From: UBA7328 sp002471345
GTDB taxonomy: Bacteria > Bacteroidota > Bacteroidia > Chitinophagales > Saprospiraceae
NCBI GenBank assembly: GCA_964011275.1
Contig: CAXGOB010000072.1
Span: 1 to 24,793 of the forward strand
Length of the DNA stretch: 24,793 nt
Reading direction: 5' to 3'
Of the stretch, positions 14,569 through 22,818 are shown in pieces (positions within the stretch are counted from its first letter, which is position 1; the number at the start of each line of letters is the position of its first letter). A program made the position numbers and the translations under genes. The notes below the pieces were generated by a model, which was not told the origin of the DNA, did no database searches, and saw only the letters and a list, made by a program, of their open reading frames with translations.

Positions 14569-16788
14569 ATGTTCTCCAAAACGCTCATCATCACACAATT
14601 AACATTTTTTAGTCTTTTTTTATATGGTCAAAATGAAGGAGATCATGACCAAAATTTTCCACCATGAGATGATCCAATTGAAGTAATAGTGCTAAAAAGC
14701 AATGGGACTATAAATGTAGATGGAAAATTGGATTAGGCTGAGTGTAATTATGCGGCTACTGTGACTGATTTTTTTAGAAGAGAACCAAGACAAGGAGGCC
14801 ACATCAAATTCACCACTGAGGTGAAATTTCTCTATGATGACAAGAATCTGTATGTAGGAGTTTTTTGTGCTGATTCATTAGGTCTAAAAGGTATTCGAGT
14901 TCAGGATTTGAGAAGAGATTTTAGCTGGGGAGAAAATGAAATATTTGGTATAGCTCTTGATCCTCAAAATCTGAAACAATATGCTCAGTCATTTCAGACT
15001 ACGCCCTATGGTAATCAGAGAGACTTCCAAAATTTCAATGGCAATAGTTATGACATCGGCTGGAATACCCTCTGGAAGGTCAGAACTCAACGAACTGATG
15101 GAGGCTTCTATGCAGAATTTAGTATCCCATTTAAGACATTAAGATACAATCCATCGGCTGATGGTGCACCGTTAGAATGGGGAGTCACCTTAGTCAGATA
15201 TGCTAGACGTGAGGTAGAAGTGTCTACTTTTCCGGCCATACCTCAGTCTTTCACACCCTACAGGATGACTTATGCAGCAAAGCTAAAGGGTATAAAGCCA
15301 CCTCCACCTTCTTCAAATGTGCGAGTCGAGCCCTATGCATTATATCAATATGATAAAGTAGATGATGGAGAATTAAATACTAATGATGCAAATTTTAAAG
15401 TGGGTGGAGATGTCAAATGGGCCATAAATCCTCAATCCGTGATGGATCTTACGATTAATACCGATTTTGCTCAAGCAGATGTAGATCGGGCTGTCAATAA
15501 TCTGGAACGGTTTAACATTTTCTTTCCTGAACAAAGAAAGTTTTTTCTAGAAAATTCTGGGATATGGGCTGGAGGCTTACAGCAATCTATCCGCCCATTT
15601 TTTAGTATAAGAATCGGTCTTGGGGGGAGCTTTAACGCCAAGCCAGCCTCTATTGATTTTGGCAGTCGATACACAAAGAGAACAGAGAAGGAAGGAATAG
15701 CAGGGTTGTTAGTCAGACAAGGAGAAACGGAAACTTCAAGAGCAGCCAACTTTGGAGTGGCAAGATACCTGAGAAATTATGGAAGAGAGAACAATGTCGG
15801 AGTCATGATAACTCATCGTCTTGATGAGAAATCGGACAATTTGACTCTTGCAGCGAATAATAACACCACAATAACCATAGATGGCCAGATTCGCCCTACC
15901 AGCCAATGGGACATACAATATCTCTTCACCACATCTATAGATGAACAAAGCGGTGAAACAGGTTATGCAGGACGATTTTTTGCTGGTAATTCCAGAAATA
16001 ACCTCTATTACGGATGGGTGACCGAATTCACTGATGCCAAGTACAATCCAGGTATGGGGTTCGTTCGACAAAGTGATGTGATTAGACATAATCCTGTCGG
16101 ATATTATATATGGCGACCTAAAAAAATAGATTGGATAAGACGATGGGATCCAGGTATCTTTACAAACCTGAATCATGATGCCTCTGACCCTTCCCAGTTT
16201 CAACAAGCAGTACTATACATTTTTCCGATCTATACATGGTTTAAGGATAATAGCTTTTTAGAATTTTCACTGACTCCCACATGGCAAAATATCAACTTTG
16301 CTTTTGCCCCACTTGGATTGAGCATTGAACAAGATGATTACTTTTATACAAGATTCCTAGTGAGATATAACACTGATCAATCCAAAAAGTGGTCGGCAGG
16401 TCTACGCTATGGATTTGGGAATTTTTATGATGGAAAAAGAAACACTTTCCGATTTTCAGCCCGTCTTGCTCCTATACCTCATTTTGCTATAACTTTTGAT
16501 TATGAATACAACGACTTAGAGAATATCGGCTTTGTAGATCAAAACCTTGAAACTCATCTCACTTCAGTAGGAGTGCGTTTAGCTCTAAATCCAAGATTAC
16601 AATTGTCATCTTTCTATCAATATAATAGTTTTAATGAACAGGGTAGACTAAATATTAGAGGCAGTTGGGAGTATCTGCCACTTTCATTCGTATATGTTGT
16701 GTTTAATGACAATGAATTGGATAGTTTTTCTCCATCAGTAAATGAGCAGCAGGTTATTTCTAAAGTCACTTTGATAAGGCAGTTTTGA
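14569..16788 (+). pseudogene. DUF5916 outer-membrane-type protein with two in-frame stops
   Basis: A 739-codon frame begins at ATG 14569 with a signal peptide (MFSKTLIITQLTFFSLFLYG). It is broken by TGA at 14665-14667 and TAG at 14734-14736, then stays open to the TGA ending at 16788. The frame continues unchanged across both stops (around the second: TINVDGKLD, TAG, AECNYAATVTDFFRREP), which is the usual beginning of DUF5916 proteins, where a carbohydrate-binding family 9-like domain precedes a beta-barrel-like C-terminus. In relatives the residue after 'LD' is usually acidic, so GAG to TAG is the probable change. From GTG 14761 a 675-residue product without signal peptide could be made, but it would not be exported. 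A pseudogene or assembly errors explain this better than recoding, since two different stops are used. Confidence 0.75.
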
Positions 16789-16844
16789 ATACCTAAAATT
16801 CAAATTATTGGTAAAAATGCAGTTGCTTAATAGATGAATAAATT

Positions 16845-16886
16845 TTCGTAATCCTGAGGTTGGGAGTTCAAGTCTCCCTCACGCTA
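16845..16886 (+). other. 3' half of a tRNA gene (probable tRNA-Thr, CGT): recombination attachment site
   Basis: Reading left to right: anticodon loop TTCGTAA (16845-16851), 3' anticodon-stem strand TCCTG, variable loop AGGTT, T-stem and loop GGGAG-TTCAAGT-CTCCC (16862-16878), acceptor strand TCACGCT and discriminator A (16886). No matching 5' half precedes it: neither the AGCGTGA acceptor nor the CAGGA stem strand is present. The homology therefore starts in the anticodon loop, a common crossover region of tyrosine recombinases. An integrase gene starts 158 nt downstream. The fragment is not expected to give a functional tRNA. Amino-acid identity depends on the loop reading and is less sure than the tRNA origin. 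Confidence 0.7.
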
Positions 16887-16895
16887 CTGCTATAG

Positions 16896-16927
16896 GAGCC
16901 CTTGGCAATAGATTTTGTTAAGGGCTC
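16896..16927 (+). terminator. Hairpin after the tRNA fragment, possible terminator
   Basis: GAGCCCTT (16896-16903) and AAGGGCTC (16920-16927) form a perfect 8-bp stem with a 16-nt loop, followed only by a weakly T-rich stretch. It could be the terminator of the original tRNA gene or a recombinase arm site. Nothing else is visible between 16928 and the integrase start. Confidence 0.35.
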
Positions 16928-17044
16928 TGTATTTCAATGACTTATGAATTTTCGTCTCCAAAAGTTTTACACATATTAACATACATACATAGCATATACG
17001 CCCGTTATATGCCTGTAAACGCATTATAATTCATCTTTTCTGCT

Positions 17045-18355
17045 ATGAAACATCGGAGAAATAGGAAAAGTAAGCCACACTTTAATTTAGATGGACCACC
17101 AAAGGGTCGCAACTTGCAACCTATCTATTTGATCTATCGATATAAGAAAGACAGTCAGGGTAAAAATGTAAAACTGATGTATTACACAGGTGAAAAAGCC
17201 TATAGGTCCTGCTGGCTCGATATTGAGAGAGTTAAAGCTTCAGTCAGGATTCCTGAACCTGAAGCAGAATCTATAAATAATAAATTAAGATTAATAGAAG
17301 ACACTGTTAAAAAAGCTGTGTCACAGAATCCTAGTATATCAGTGGGTGATTTAAAAAGAGAATTGGACTATGAATTGGGTATAATACCCAGACCCAAATC
17401 AAAAGAGCAGGTGACCTTAATTGAATATGTAAAAAGCTTTATTGATAAAAGTACCAATCATCCACGTACAATTCAAAAGTATATGACTGCCTATAAACAC
17501 CTAAAAGAGTTTGAAAAGTTTCTCGGAAAATCAATCACTTTTGATCAGATCAAGCCAGAGTTTAGTGAAAAGTTGGTGAATTGGTTGTATAACCATACAA
17601 AGGTAAAGAGCCAGAATACTGCTAGTAAATTAGTTCAAAATATAAAGACATTCGTAAGAGATGCTCATGAAAATGGTTATCATAATAATACCGCATATCA
17701 AAGTTCTAAATTTACTACTCCACGTGTAAAAACCTCAAAACACTTTTTAGAATTAGACGAGTTGAATAGATTATCAAAACATGACTTTAAAGACTCAAAA
17801 AACCTTGAAAAAGCAAGAGACCTATGGCTGATCGCAGCATACTCAGGTTTGAGGTATTCTGATTTTAGTCGTCTTCAAAAAAAGCATTTTAAAAATGTTG
17901 ATGGGGTAGAAATTATTGAAATGCATACATATAAAGGGAGAACCACAAAATTCGATAATAAAGTAGTGATCCCTATTCTACCTGAATTAAAAGAAATTGT
18001 GAAGAAATACAATTATGAAATACCTAAAGCTTATGAAGAACAGGTTATGAATAGATATATTAAGCAAGTAATGGAGAAAGCTGGTATTAATCGGCGGGTA
18101 GAGCATACCACCAATATAAATGGCAAATCTGTCACTACAGTTGATTCATTATTTAATTATGTCACAAATCATACAGCCCGCTATACCTTTATTAATATCA
18201 TGCTCAACGATTATGATATTTCTGCTCAGGATCTGAGGAAAATAACTGGCCAATCATTACCTGTACTCATGGGTTATGAAAGAGGAGATAAAGCTAAGAC
18301 GGCTATAAAAGTCCATGATAAAGTCATGAAGGCCATGAAGTCTTCAAAGAATTAA
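17045..18355 (+). CDS. Tyrosine recombinase / integrase
   Basis: This 436-residue site-specific recombinase most likely integrates and excises the element at the adjacent tRNA site. The N-terminal third is basic, arm-binding and core-binding (about 125-230 resembles the SAM-like domain of Bacteroidota integrases). The catalytic domain has R270 (SGLRYSD), a beta-hairpin Lys in TYKGRTTK, H376-T-A-R379 and the likely nucleophile Y411. Between them KITGQS has Gln403 where many relatives have His (ITGH or LGH). Length is normal and the frame intact. The gene reads away from the tRNA fragment into the element. Family identity is clear; activity is likely but the Gln substitution leaves some doubt. 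Confidence 0.9.
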   Translation: MKHRRNRKSKPHFNLDGPPKGRNLQPIYLIYRYKKDSQGKNVKLMYYTGEKAYRSCWLDIERVKASVRIPEPEAESINNKLRLIEDTVKKAVSQNPSISVGDLKRELDYELGIIPRPKSKEQVTLIEYVKSFIDKSTNHPRTIQKYMTAYKHLKEFEKFLGKSITFDQIKPEFSEKLVNWLYNHTKVKSQNTASKLVQNIKTFVRDAHENGYHNNTAYQSSKFTTPRVKTSKHFLELDELNRLSKHDFKDSKNLEKARDLWLIAAYSGLRYSDFSRLQKKHFKNVDGVEIIEMHTYKGRTTKFDNKVVIPILPELKEIVKKYNYEIPKAYEEQVMNRYIKQVMEKAGINRRVEHTTNINGKSVTTVDSLFNYVTNHTARYTFINIMLNDYDISAQDLRKITGQSLPVLMGYERGDKAKTAIKVHDKVMKAMKSSKN

Positions 18356-18388
18356 GAATTATTGTCTAATAGGTTTTCTTTACCCCTT

Positions 18389-18466
18389 GTAATTACGATA
18401 TTTTAATTACTGAGAAGGTTTTGCTTCCATCCAATGATTTCAAATTATATTCATTTAACAAATGAA
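18389..18466. repeat. Two AT-rich inverted repeats after the integrase gene
   Basis: GTAATTA-8 nt-TAATTAC (18389-18410) and TTCATTT-aac-AAATGAA (18450-18466) lie in the gap between the integrase and the next gene. The second, followed by AAAATTCTTTT, could act as a weak terminator. Such AT-rich repeats arise easily by chance. Confidence 0.3.
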
Positions 18467-18562
18467 AAATTCTTTTGATCCGCTTTTAAACATATCCCAA
18501 TCTGAATCTAGCTATTTTAGTTGCTCTTAGGGTGTCTGAATACTTCAATAATTTCTAATGCT

Positions 18563-19366
18563 ATGAATTTTGATCTTACTGTTTATTATGTCAAAACTGA
18601 AAGTTTAAAACAAATAATAGAAAATATGCCCGAGCAAACATATAACCCTTACTACATGACCACCGCTGAAATATTCGAGCACGATTTAGGTAAGAAAGAA
18701 GCAATAGATACAACTGAATTTATTTTTGATGACCATTATGAGCCATACCCTCCAGATTTTAATAGGATAATGCGGGCATTTAATCATGAATTAGGAATAA
18801 TTAACAAAATTGATGGAACAGAAGAAGAGATTAAGAAACAAGTTGAATTAATGGTATTAGACTTATTAGGAAGATACATGTACCATCTATCAAAGCCAGA
18901 TAGTACATGTAAATTTCTAGTTGATATAATGAAAGCTCTTTTTGTGAAAATAATCAGTGGCGAATCGAAGAATGTAATTAAAAAATATGAAATCAAAACC
19001 TCTGATGACGTCACATGGGATTCTCTAGTTGGAGAATATATATTGTTACCAAAAGGGAAACTAGGGGATCAGGTGAGAAAGGGAGCAAAATCCAAAATGA
19101 CTTCTGAGACATTAGCTTTAGCCTTATGGTTTTTGTATAAAAAGGGTTTTGTTAAAGAAATGCCACTTGGAAAATTTAAGAATATTTGTTCTGAACTGAC
19201 AGGCCATTCAGGTATTGGAAACTTTATTCTGGAAAAGTCCAATGAATTGGATGAGATGTTTAAAAGAAAAGCTTCTGGTAAAAGTATTTCCCCTGAAAAT
19301 GCAAGAAAGTATATTAAATCCTCTAAAGAATTTATATCAGAACTAGAGAAAATCATAGCAAATTAA
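18563..19366 (+). CDS. Hypothetical protein of the integrated element
   Basis: I do not recognise this 267-residue protein. The ATG at 18563 is preferred over an upstream in-frame TTG at 18521 because the upstream residues look non-conserved and hydrophobic in the wrong register. The product is acidic in its first half (EIFEHDLGKKEAIDTTEFIFDD) and basic and helical in its last third (KLGDQVRKGAKSK, EKSNELDEMFKRKASGKS). It has no signal peptide, membrane helix or clear enzyme motif. Its place between integrase and a small helix-turn-helix gene resembles regulators such as RteC in Bacteroidota conjugative elements, but no specific similarity is claimed. Confidence 0.65.
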   Translation: MNFDLTVYYVKTESLKQIIENMPEQTYNPYYMTTAEIFEHDLGKKEAIDTTEFIFDDHYEPYPPDFNRIMRAFNHELGIINKIDGTEEEIKKQVELMVLDLLGRYMYHLSKPDSTCKFLVDIMKALFVKIISGESKNVIKKYEIKTSDDVTWDSLVGEYILLPKGKLGDQVRKGAKSKMTSETLALALWFLYKKGFVKEMPLGKFKNICSELTGHSGIGNFILEKSNELDEMFKRKASGKSISPENARKYIKSSKEFISELEKIIAN

Positions 19367-19418
19367 GTGCTACATTATAACCTTCATTCCTAATGTTGTC
19401 CTAAACCGAAACTATAAT

Positions 19419-19502
19419 GACAGGTTCTAGAACCTTCAAAACCTGTCAAGTTTCTACAGCGAAGGTTCTTAAACCTTGAGAACCTGTCTTCTTGTCAAGA
19501 AC
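19419..19502. repeat. Nested inverted-repeat cluster upstream of the HTH gene
   Basis: An outer pair GACAGGTTCT (19419-19428) / AGAACCTGTC (19479-19488) encloses an inner pair AGAACCTTC (19429-19437) / GAAGGTTCT (19461-19469). The hexamer-like unit AACCTGTC recurs directly at 19440-19447 and 19481-19488, and CTTGTCAAG follows at 19491-19499. The cluster lies 52 nt upstream of the small HTH gene and may be its operator, an excision accessory site or a replication origin. The repeats are seen directly; function is unknown. Confidence 0.65.
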
Positions 19503-19553
19503 ATTGATATGGACATATAATTGATTTAAATGTGCTGAAACAAAATTTTAAAA

Positions 19554-19817
19554 ATGGCACATGTAAGCATCCCCTCAATAGAAGAAATTAAAGAAGCCTT
19601 ATTTGAGGTACTCAATAATAAAATATTTGATAGAGAAGAGTTCTTAACACTCTATGATAAGGCTCAGACTGCTAAGTTTTTGGGTGTGTCTAAAGGCACC
19701 GTAGACAACTTGAGAGTCAAAGGACTTCTTAAAGTAACGTATGTAGGATCTAAACCCATGTTCAGTTTTTCACATATCAAAGAATACATAAATGGAAATC
19801 ATCATTCATCTCATTAA
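19554..19817 (+). CDS. Small helix-turn-helix protein, excisionase-like
   Basis: The 87-residue product has a MerR-like winged helix-turn-helix (HTH_17 type) at about 34-80: LYDKAQTAKFLGVSKGTVDN followed by LRVKGLLKVTYVGSKPMF and an IKEYINGN tail. In mobile elements such proteins act as excisionases (directionality factors for the integrase) or as small repressors. It lies directly after the nested inverted repeats, which are plausible binding sites. The gap of 188 nt to the next gene (19818-20005) shows nothing beyond very short open frames. Fold assignment is confident, exact role is not. Confidence 0.8.
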   Translation: MAHVSIPSIEEIKEALFEVLNNKIFDREEFLTLYDKAQTAKFLGVSKGTVDNLRVKGLLKVTYVGSKPMFSFSHIKEYINGNHHSSH

Positions 19818-20005
19818 ATATTAGGTCTTAATGATTTCAATGACGCATAAAATCAGGACTTGTGCACTTAGAGGTTGTGTTTCAGATTGGATTTTCATTC
19901 AACACAGGTAACAAAGAATCACTACAAATGATAAGATCACAATTCGATTTAGAGACTCTACAATTATTCCTCAACACATATTTCCTCACCTAAAACCCCA
20001 AGAAC

Positions 20006-20452
20006 ATGAATTCAAAAAAGAATCCTAAAACAAAAGAAACCACATCTGAGAAACATTTGCATTCAGCTATCACTGAAGAATTTAGAAGGGTCAAAGTATG
20101 CTATGGTGAATCATGGCAATTAAAGGAAGAAGAGTACATCTGTCATGGCTGCGAAGAGTCTAATTGCGTAAAAACATGCTTTTGTGAAAATGAAATCAGA
20201 GAGATACTAGACCATCTTAATGAAAAGTGCGATACCAGAAAAAGGTGGAATGCTAAAGTCACAGTTTCGTCCCTCAATAAACTATACAAGAAGGGATATA
20301 ATGCTACTCAGATTAAAGCAGTAATTGATTTAAAAGCCAAAGAATGGAAGGATAATAAGACTATGAAATACTTCCTAAGACCTTCTACACTTTTTGAGCT
20401 GAGCAACTTCAAGAGATATTTGAAACAGACTTCATTGACCAACCCTAAATGA
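20006..20452 (+). CDS. Protein with phage replisome-organiser-like C-terminal domain
   Basis: Residues 63-142 of this 148-residue protein (EIREILDHLNEK, then KGYNATQIKAVIDLKAKEWK, then KYFLRPSTLFELSNFKRYL) match the pattern of the conserved phage C-terminal domain found on replisome organisers (Phg_2220_C type). The N-terminal part lacks the usual winged-helix domain and instead has a cysteine cluster (C46, C49, C54, C58, C60) that could bind zinc. In phages the domain helps load the replicative helicase; here it lies 8 nt upstream of a polymerase-like gene, suggesting a replication module of the element. Domain recognition is from memory of the motif pattern. Confidence 0.65.
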   Translation: MNSKKNPKTKETTSEKHLHSAITEEFRRVKVCYGESWQLKEEEYICHGCEESNCVKTCFCENEIREILDHLNEKCDTRKRWNAKVTVSSLNKLYKKGYNATQIKAVIDLKAKEWKDNKTMKYFLRPSTLFELSNFKRYLKQTSLTNPK

Positions 20453-20460
20453 TCTGAATC

Positions 20461-22290
20461 GTGAAATTTAAAAGAAACAATTATGCTACTCATAAAAAAG
20501 GGTGGATTGTAACGAAAGCCATTTTACCCCAAAAGATCATAGAAACTATAGAAAGGACAGATGAGATTCTTAGACATATAGACTTACCTAAAAAAACAAG
20601 CAAAAACTATATAGATCACCAGCATAGGTTAATGTATTGCATTCACATATTGTACAACAAGTATGTAAATGCGGAAATGCATATTGATGATCACCTTGAA
20701 ATAGGTGATAAATACAAACAATATCTTTTTTGGGGTAATAGGAATTATCATTTCTTACTTAAAATACTAGTTGATGAAATGAATATTCTTCAGCCTCTAA
20801 AGCTGAAAAATGGTAGTCTTTGGGGCAAAAAACAAGTACGTAGATATACCTTCAACCCCGACTTTCTGATCGGACAAAAATTAGAGACCATATTCTACGA
20901 AAGAAGAACTGTGGCGGTTAAGAACTCAGCCCGTCCCACACAAAAACCTATACCCAATGATAGCATCGAGACCAATGTTCAACAAGTGCTAGAAAAAGCA
21001 ACAATAACATTGAATCAAGAAGAAATAGTACAATTAGTCAACAATAGAAGTAATGAGGTAGAGAACAAAATAAGGGCGAATACTTATACTAAAGGAGGCA
21101 AAATCAAATACACAAAAGATGGAACTACTAAAACTATATCAGGACAATTTAAGAACAAGGAGCAATTCATTAGATATAGGACTAACCTCATCATACATAA
21201 TCATATCAATACCCTTAGTAATCTTGTCAATGAGAGTTATAACCTCCCATTGACACAACCAAAGAGGGATTCAAAAGCTGGTAGGCTTTATCATCAAATC
21301 ATTTCTTTACCTAAAGTATATTATCAATACATTAGGCTAGATGGTGAAAGAATAGGTGAAATAGACATGAAGAATAGCTAACTGTGCCTATTCAGTCATG
21401 TACTACTAAGAACCAATAATAATAAATCAATAACAGGAATAGAAGAGGAATTATGGAATACTATGCTCTCCTCCTTATTGGAGAAGGAGAGCAACCAAGG
21501 GAACAATCTTGGGGCATATTTGTCTTCTCACTTTTTAGACAACAATACCAAGCATTGGACAGAGTCAACACCTGAATTAAGTGAATGGATAACAGCAACA
21601 TTGAATGGAGAATTGTATAAGAAAATTGCTTATCAAATAAGGTCTAAACACCAATATACCCTTGAATTAAAAGAAGAAATTAAACTTATGGTCATGAAAT
21701 TTTGGTTTGGTGATCATAGATACAGTAAAAGTGGAAAAGTGATGAAAAAGCTTGTGGTTAAGTTTCCATCTGTCACTTCGCTAATTGATCGAGTTAAGAG
21801 CCATTTTGCCCTAAAACTTCTCACATTAGACCATGATTATTCTGAAAGTGAAACAGCATATATTAAGTCTATTGTTGCTAAGCATTGGAAGTATATAGAC
21901 AAGGCAGGATCTACTTTATTCTGTATCTGTCATCAGAAAATTGAATCATTCTTATTCATCGATAATATTTTGGATTATCTCTTAGAGGAACAGTATGACG
22001 TACTGCCAAAACATGACTCCATAATTTGCAAACAATCAGAAATCGACGCTATAGAAACTGAAATGATCTTAATTCTTGATTACTATTTAGGAGAGAATAC
22101 ATATAAGCTGAGTCAGAAGATTCATACAGAGCTAAGTACTCTTGAAGAAATCAGAAGAGATGACAACTTCATTAATGAAGAGCTGACCGATAAAACAGAC
22201 TGCAAAGATGACCTTTGGGAAGATTATGAGATGGATCTTATTTCCTTGTGCTGTAATACCTTATCCAATTCCTATTTATTTGATGCATAA
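20461..22290 (+). pseudogene. Polymerase-like element protein interrupted by one in-frame TAA
   Basis: One frame of 609 codons starts at GTG 20461 and runs to 22290, with a single TAA at 21379-21381 (codon 307). The stop falls exactly after GEIDMKNS, where relatives I recall read D-x-x-N-S-Q, so CAA (Gln) to TAA is the likely mutation; translation continues in the same frame (LCLFSHVLL). The protein has an N-terminal region resembling a DNA-binding adaptor, a lead-in RLYHQIISLPKVYYQYIRLD, a motif A-like D302-MKNSQ, a basic K413-FWFG segment followed by KFPSV, and a motif C-like KHDSI (H518, D519). This order recalls the right-hand palm of family A DNA polymerases or T7-like RNA polymerases. 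The two halves might also be separate polypeptides (20461-21381 and from ATG 21463). Polymerase function is a hypothesis. Confidence 0.6.
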
Positions 22291-22311
22291 GTGAAATTCC
22301 AAAAGGCTGGA

Positions 22312-22719
22312 TTAATTAATTGTATTCAGCACATTTAAATAATCCTCATATTTCTTGGGTGTTTTATTCCATGAATAAAAGCCTTTATTCTTCCAACTGG
22401 AAGAAAGAAGAACCCCTCTTGTTAAATTTTTACAGACCATATCATGGTCGTACATTTTAATGAGATCATTCTCAATGAAAGCCACAAATATTTTCTTACC
22501 GAGGTATTTCTTATCAACTGTAAACCTACTCTTAAGCTGTACCTTCATGAAGCTCTCGCCGTCGATATGTATAGCGATGAAATCAGCACCTTGCCAATCG
22601 TCAGCTAATCGAACACTATTATAGCCATAGTCAGCAAGTACTGCTGCTACCTTGTGAAAGTTATAACTTTCCTTTTGCCTAGCATTTAATTGGCTATATG
22701 AAATCTTCCTAATTTTCAT
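22312..22719 (-). CDS. Small putative PD-(D/E)XK nuclease-fold protein
   Basis: The 135-residue cytoplasmic protein has an N-terminal helix (NFHKVAAVLADYGYNSVRL), then DDWQGADFIAIHIDGESFMKVQLKSR with D46 and Q61-L-K63, the spacing of a PD-(D/E)XK catalytic core in which Gln replaces the acidic residue. It closely resembles a widespread family of small proteins beginning 'NFHKVAAVLADYGY' that I remember only as uncharacterised or restriction-endonuclease-like. It converges on the polymerase-like gene with 21 nt between the stop codons. It may be a nuclease or a degenerate relative. The 99-nt gap upstream (22720-22818) shows nothing clear. Confidence 0.6.
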   Translation of the reverse strand: MKIRKISYSQLNARQKESYNFHKVAAVLADYGYNSVRLADDWQGADFIAIHIDGESFMKVQLKSRFTVDKKYLGKKIFVAFIENDLIKMYDHDMVCKNLTRGVLLSSSWKNKGFYSWNKTPKKYEDYLNVLNTIN

Positions 22720-22818
22720 CCTTTAATTTCACTCACATTAAGTTTTTCTCTATAATAAACAAAGAATTACGGGTATCCTGAAGAGTATTCTGTGGTCACA
22801 CAATGTTATGCATCGTGT

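Noticed and set aside
14665..14736. Recoded stops (selenocysteine or stop-codon reassignment) in the DUF5916 gene
   Set aside because: Two different stop codons are involved, no selenocysteine insertion element is evident, and the other genes end normally at all three stops.
15471..16206. Minus-strand open frames (92 and 156 codons) inside the DUF5916 gene
   Set aside because: They mirror the coding strand of a recognisable protein and have no family features of their own.
16801..16890. A complete tRNA gene before the integrase
   Set aside because: Only the anticodon loop to the 3' end is present; no matching 5' acceptor, D-arm or 5' anticodon strand precedes it.
19419..19502. A CRISPR array
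   Set aside because: The repeated units are short, mostly inverted, unevenly spaced and few; no cas genes are nearby.
21361..21470. Programmed frameshift joining the two halves of the polymerase-like gene
   Set aside because: Both halves are in the same frame; only a nonsense codon separates them.
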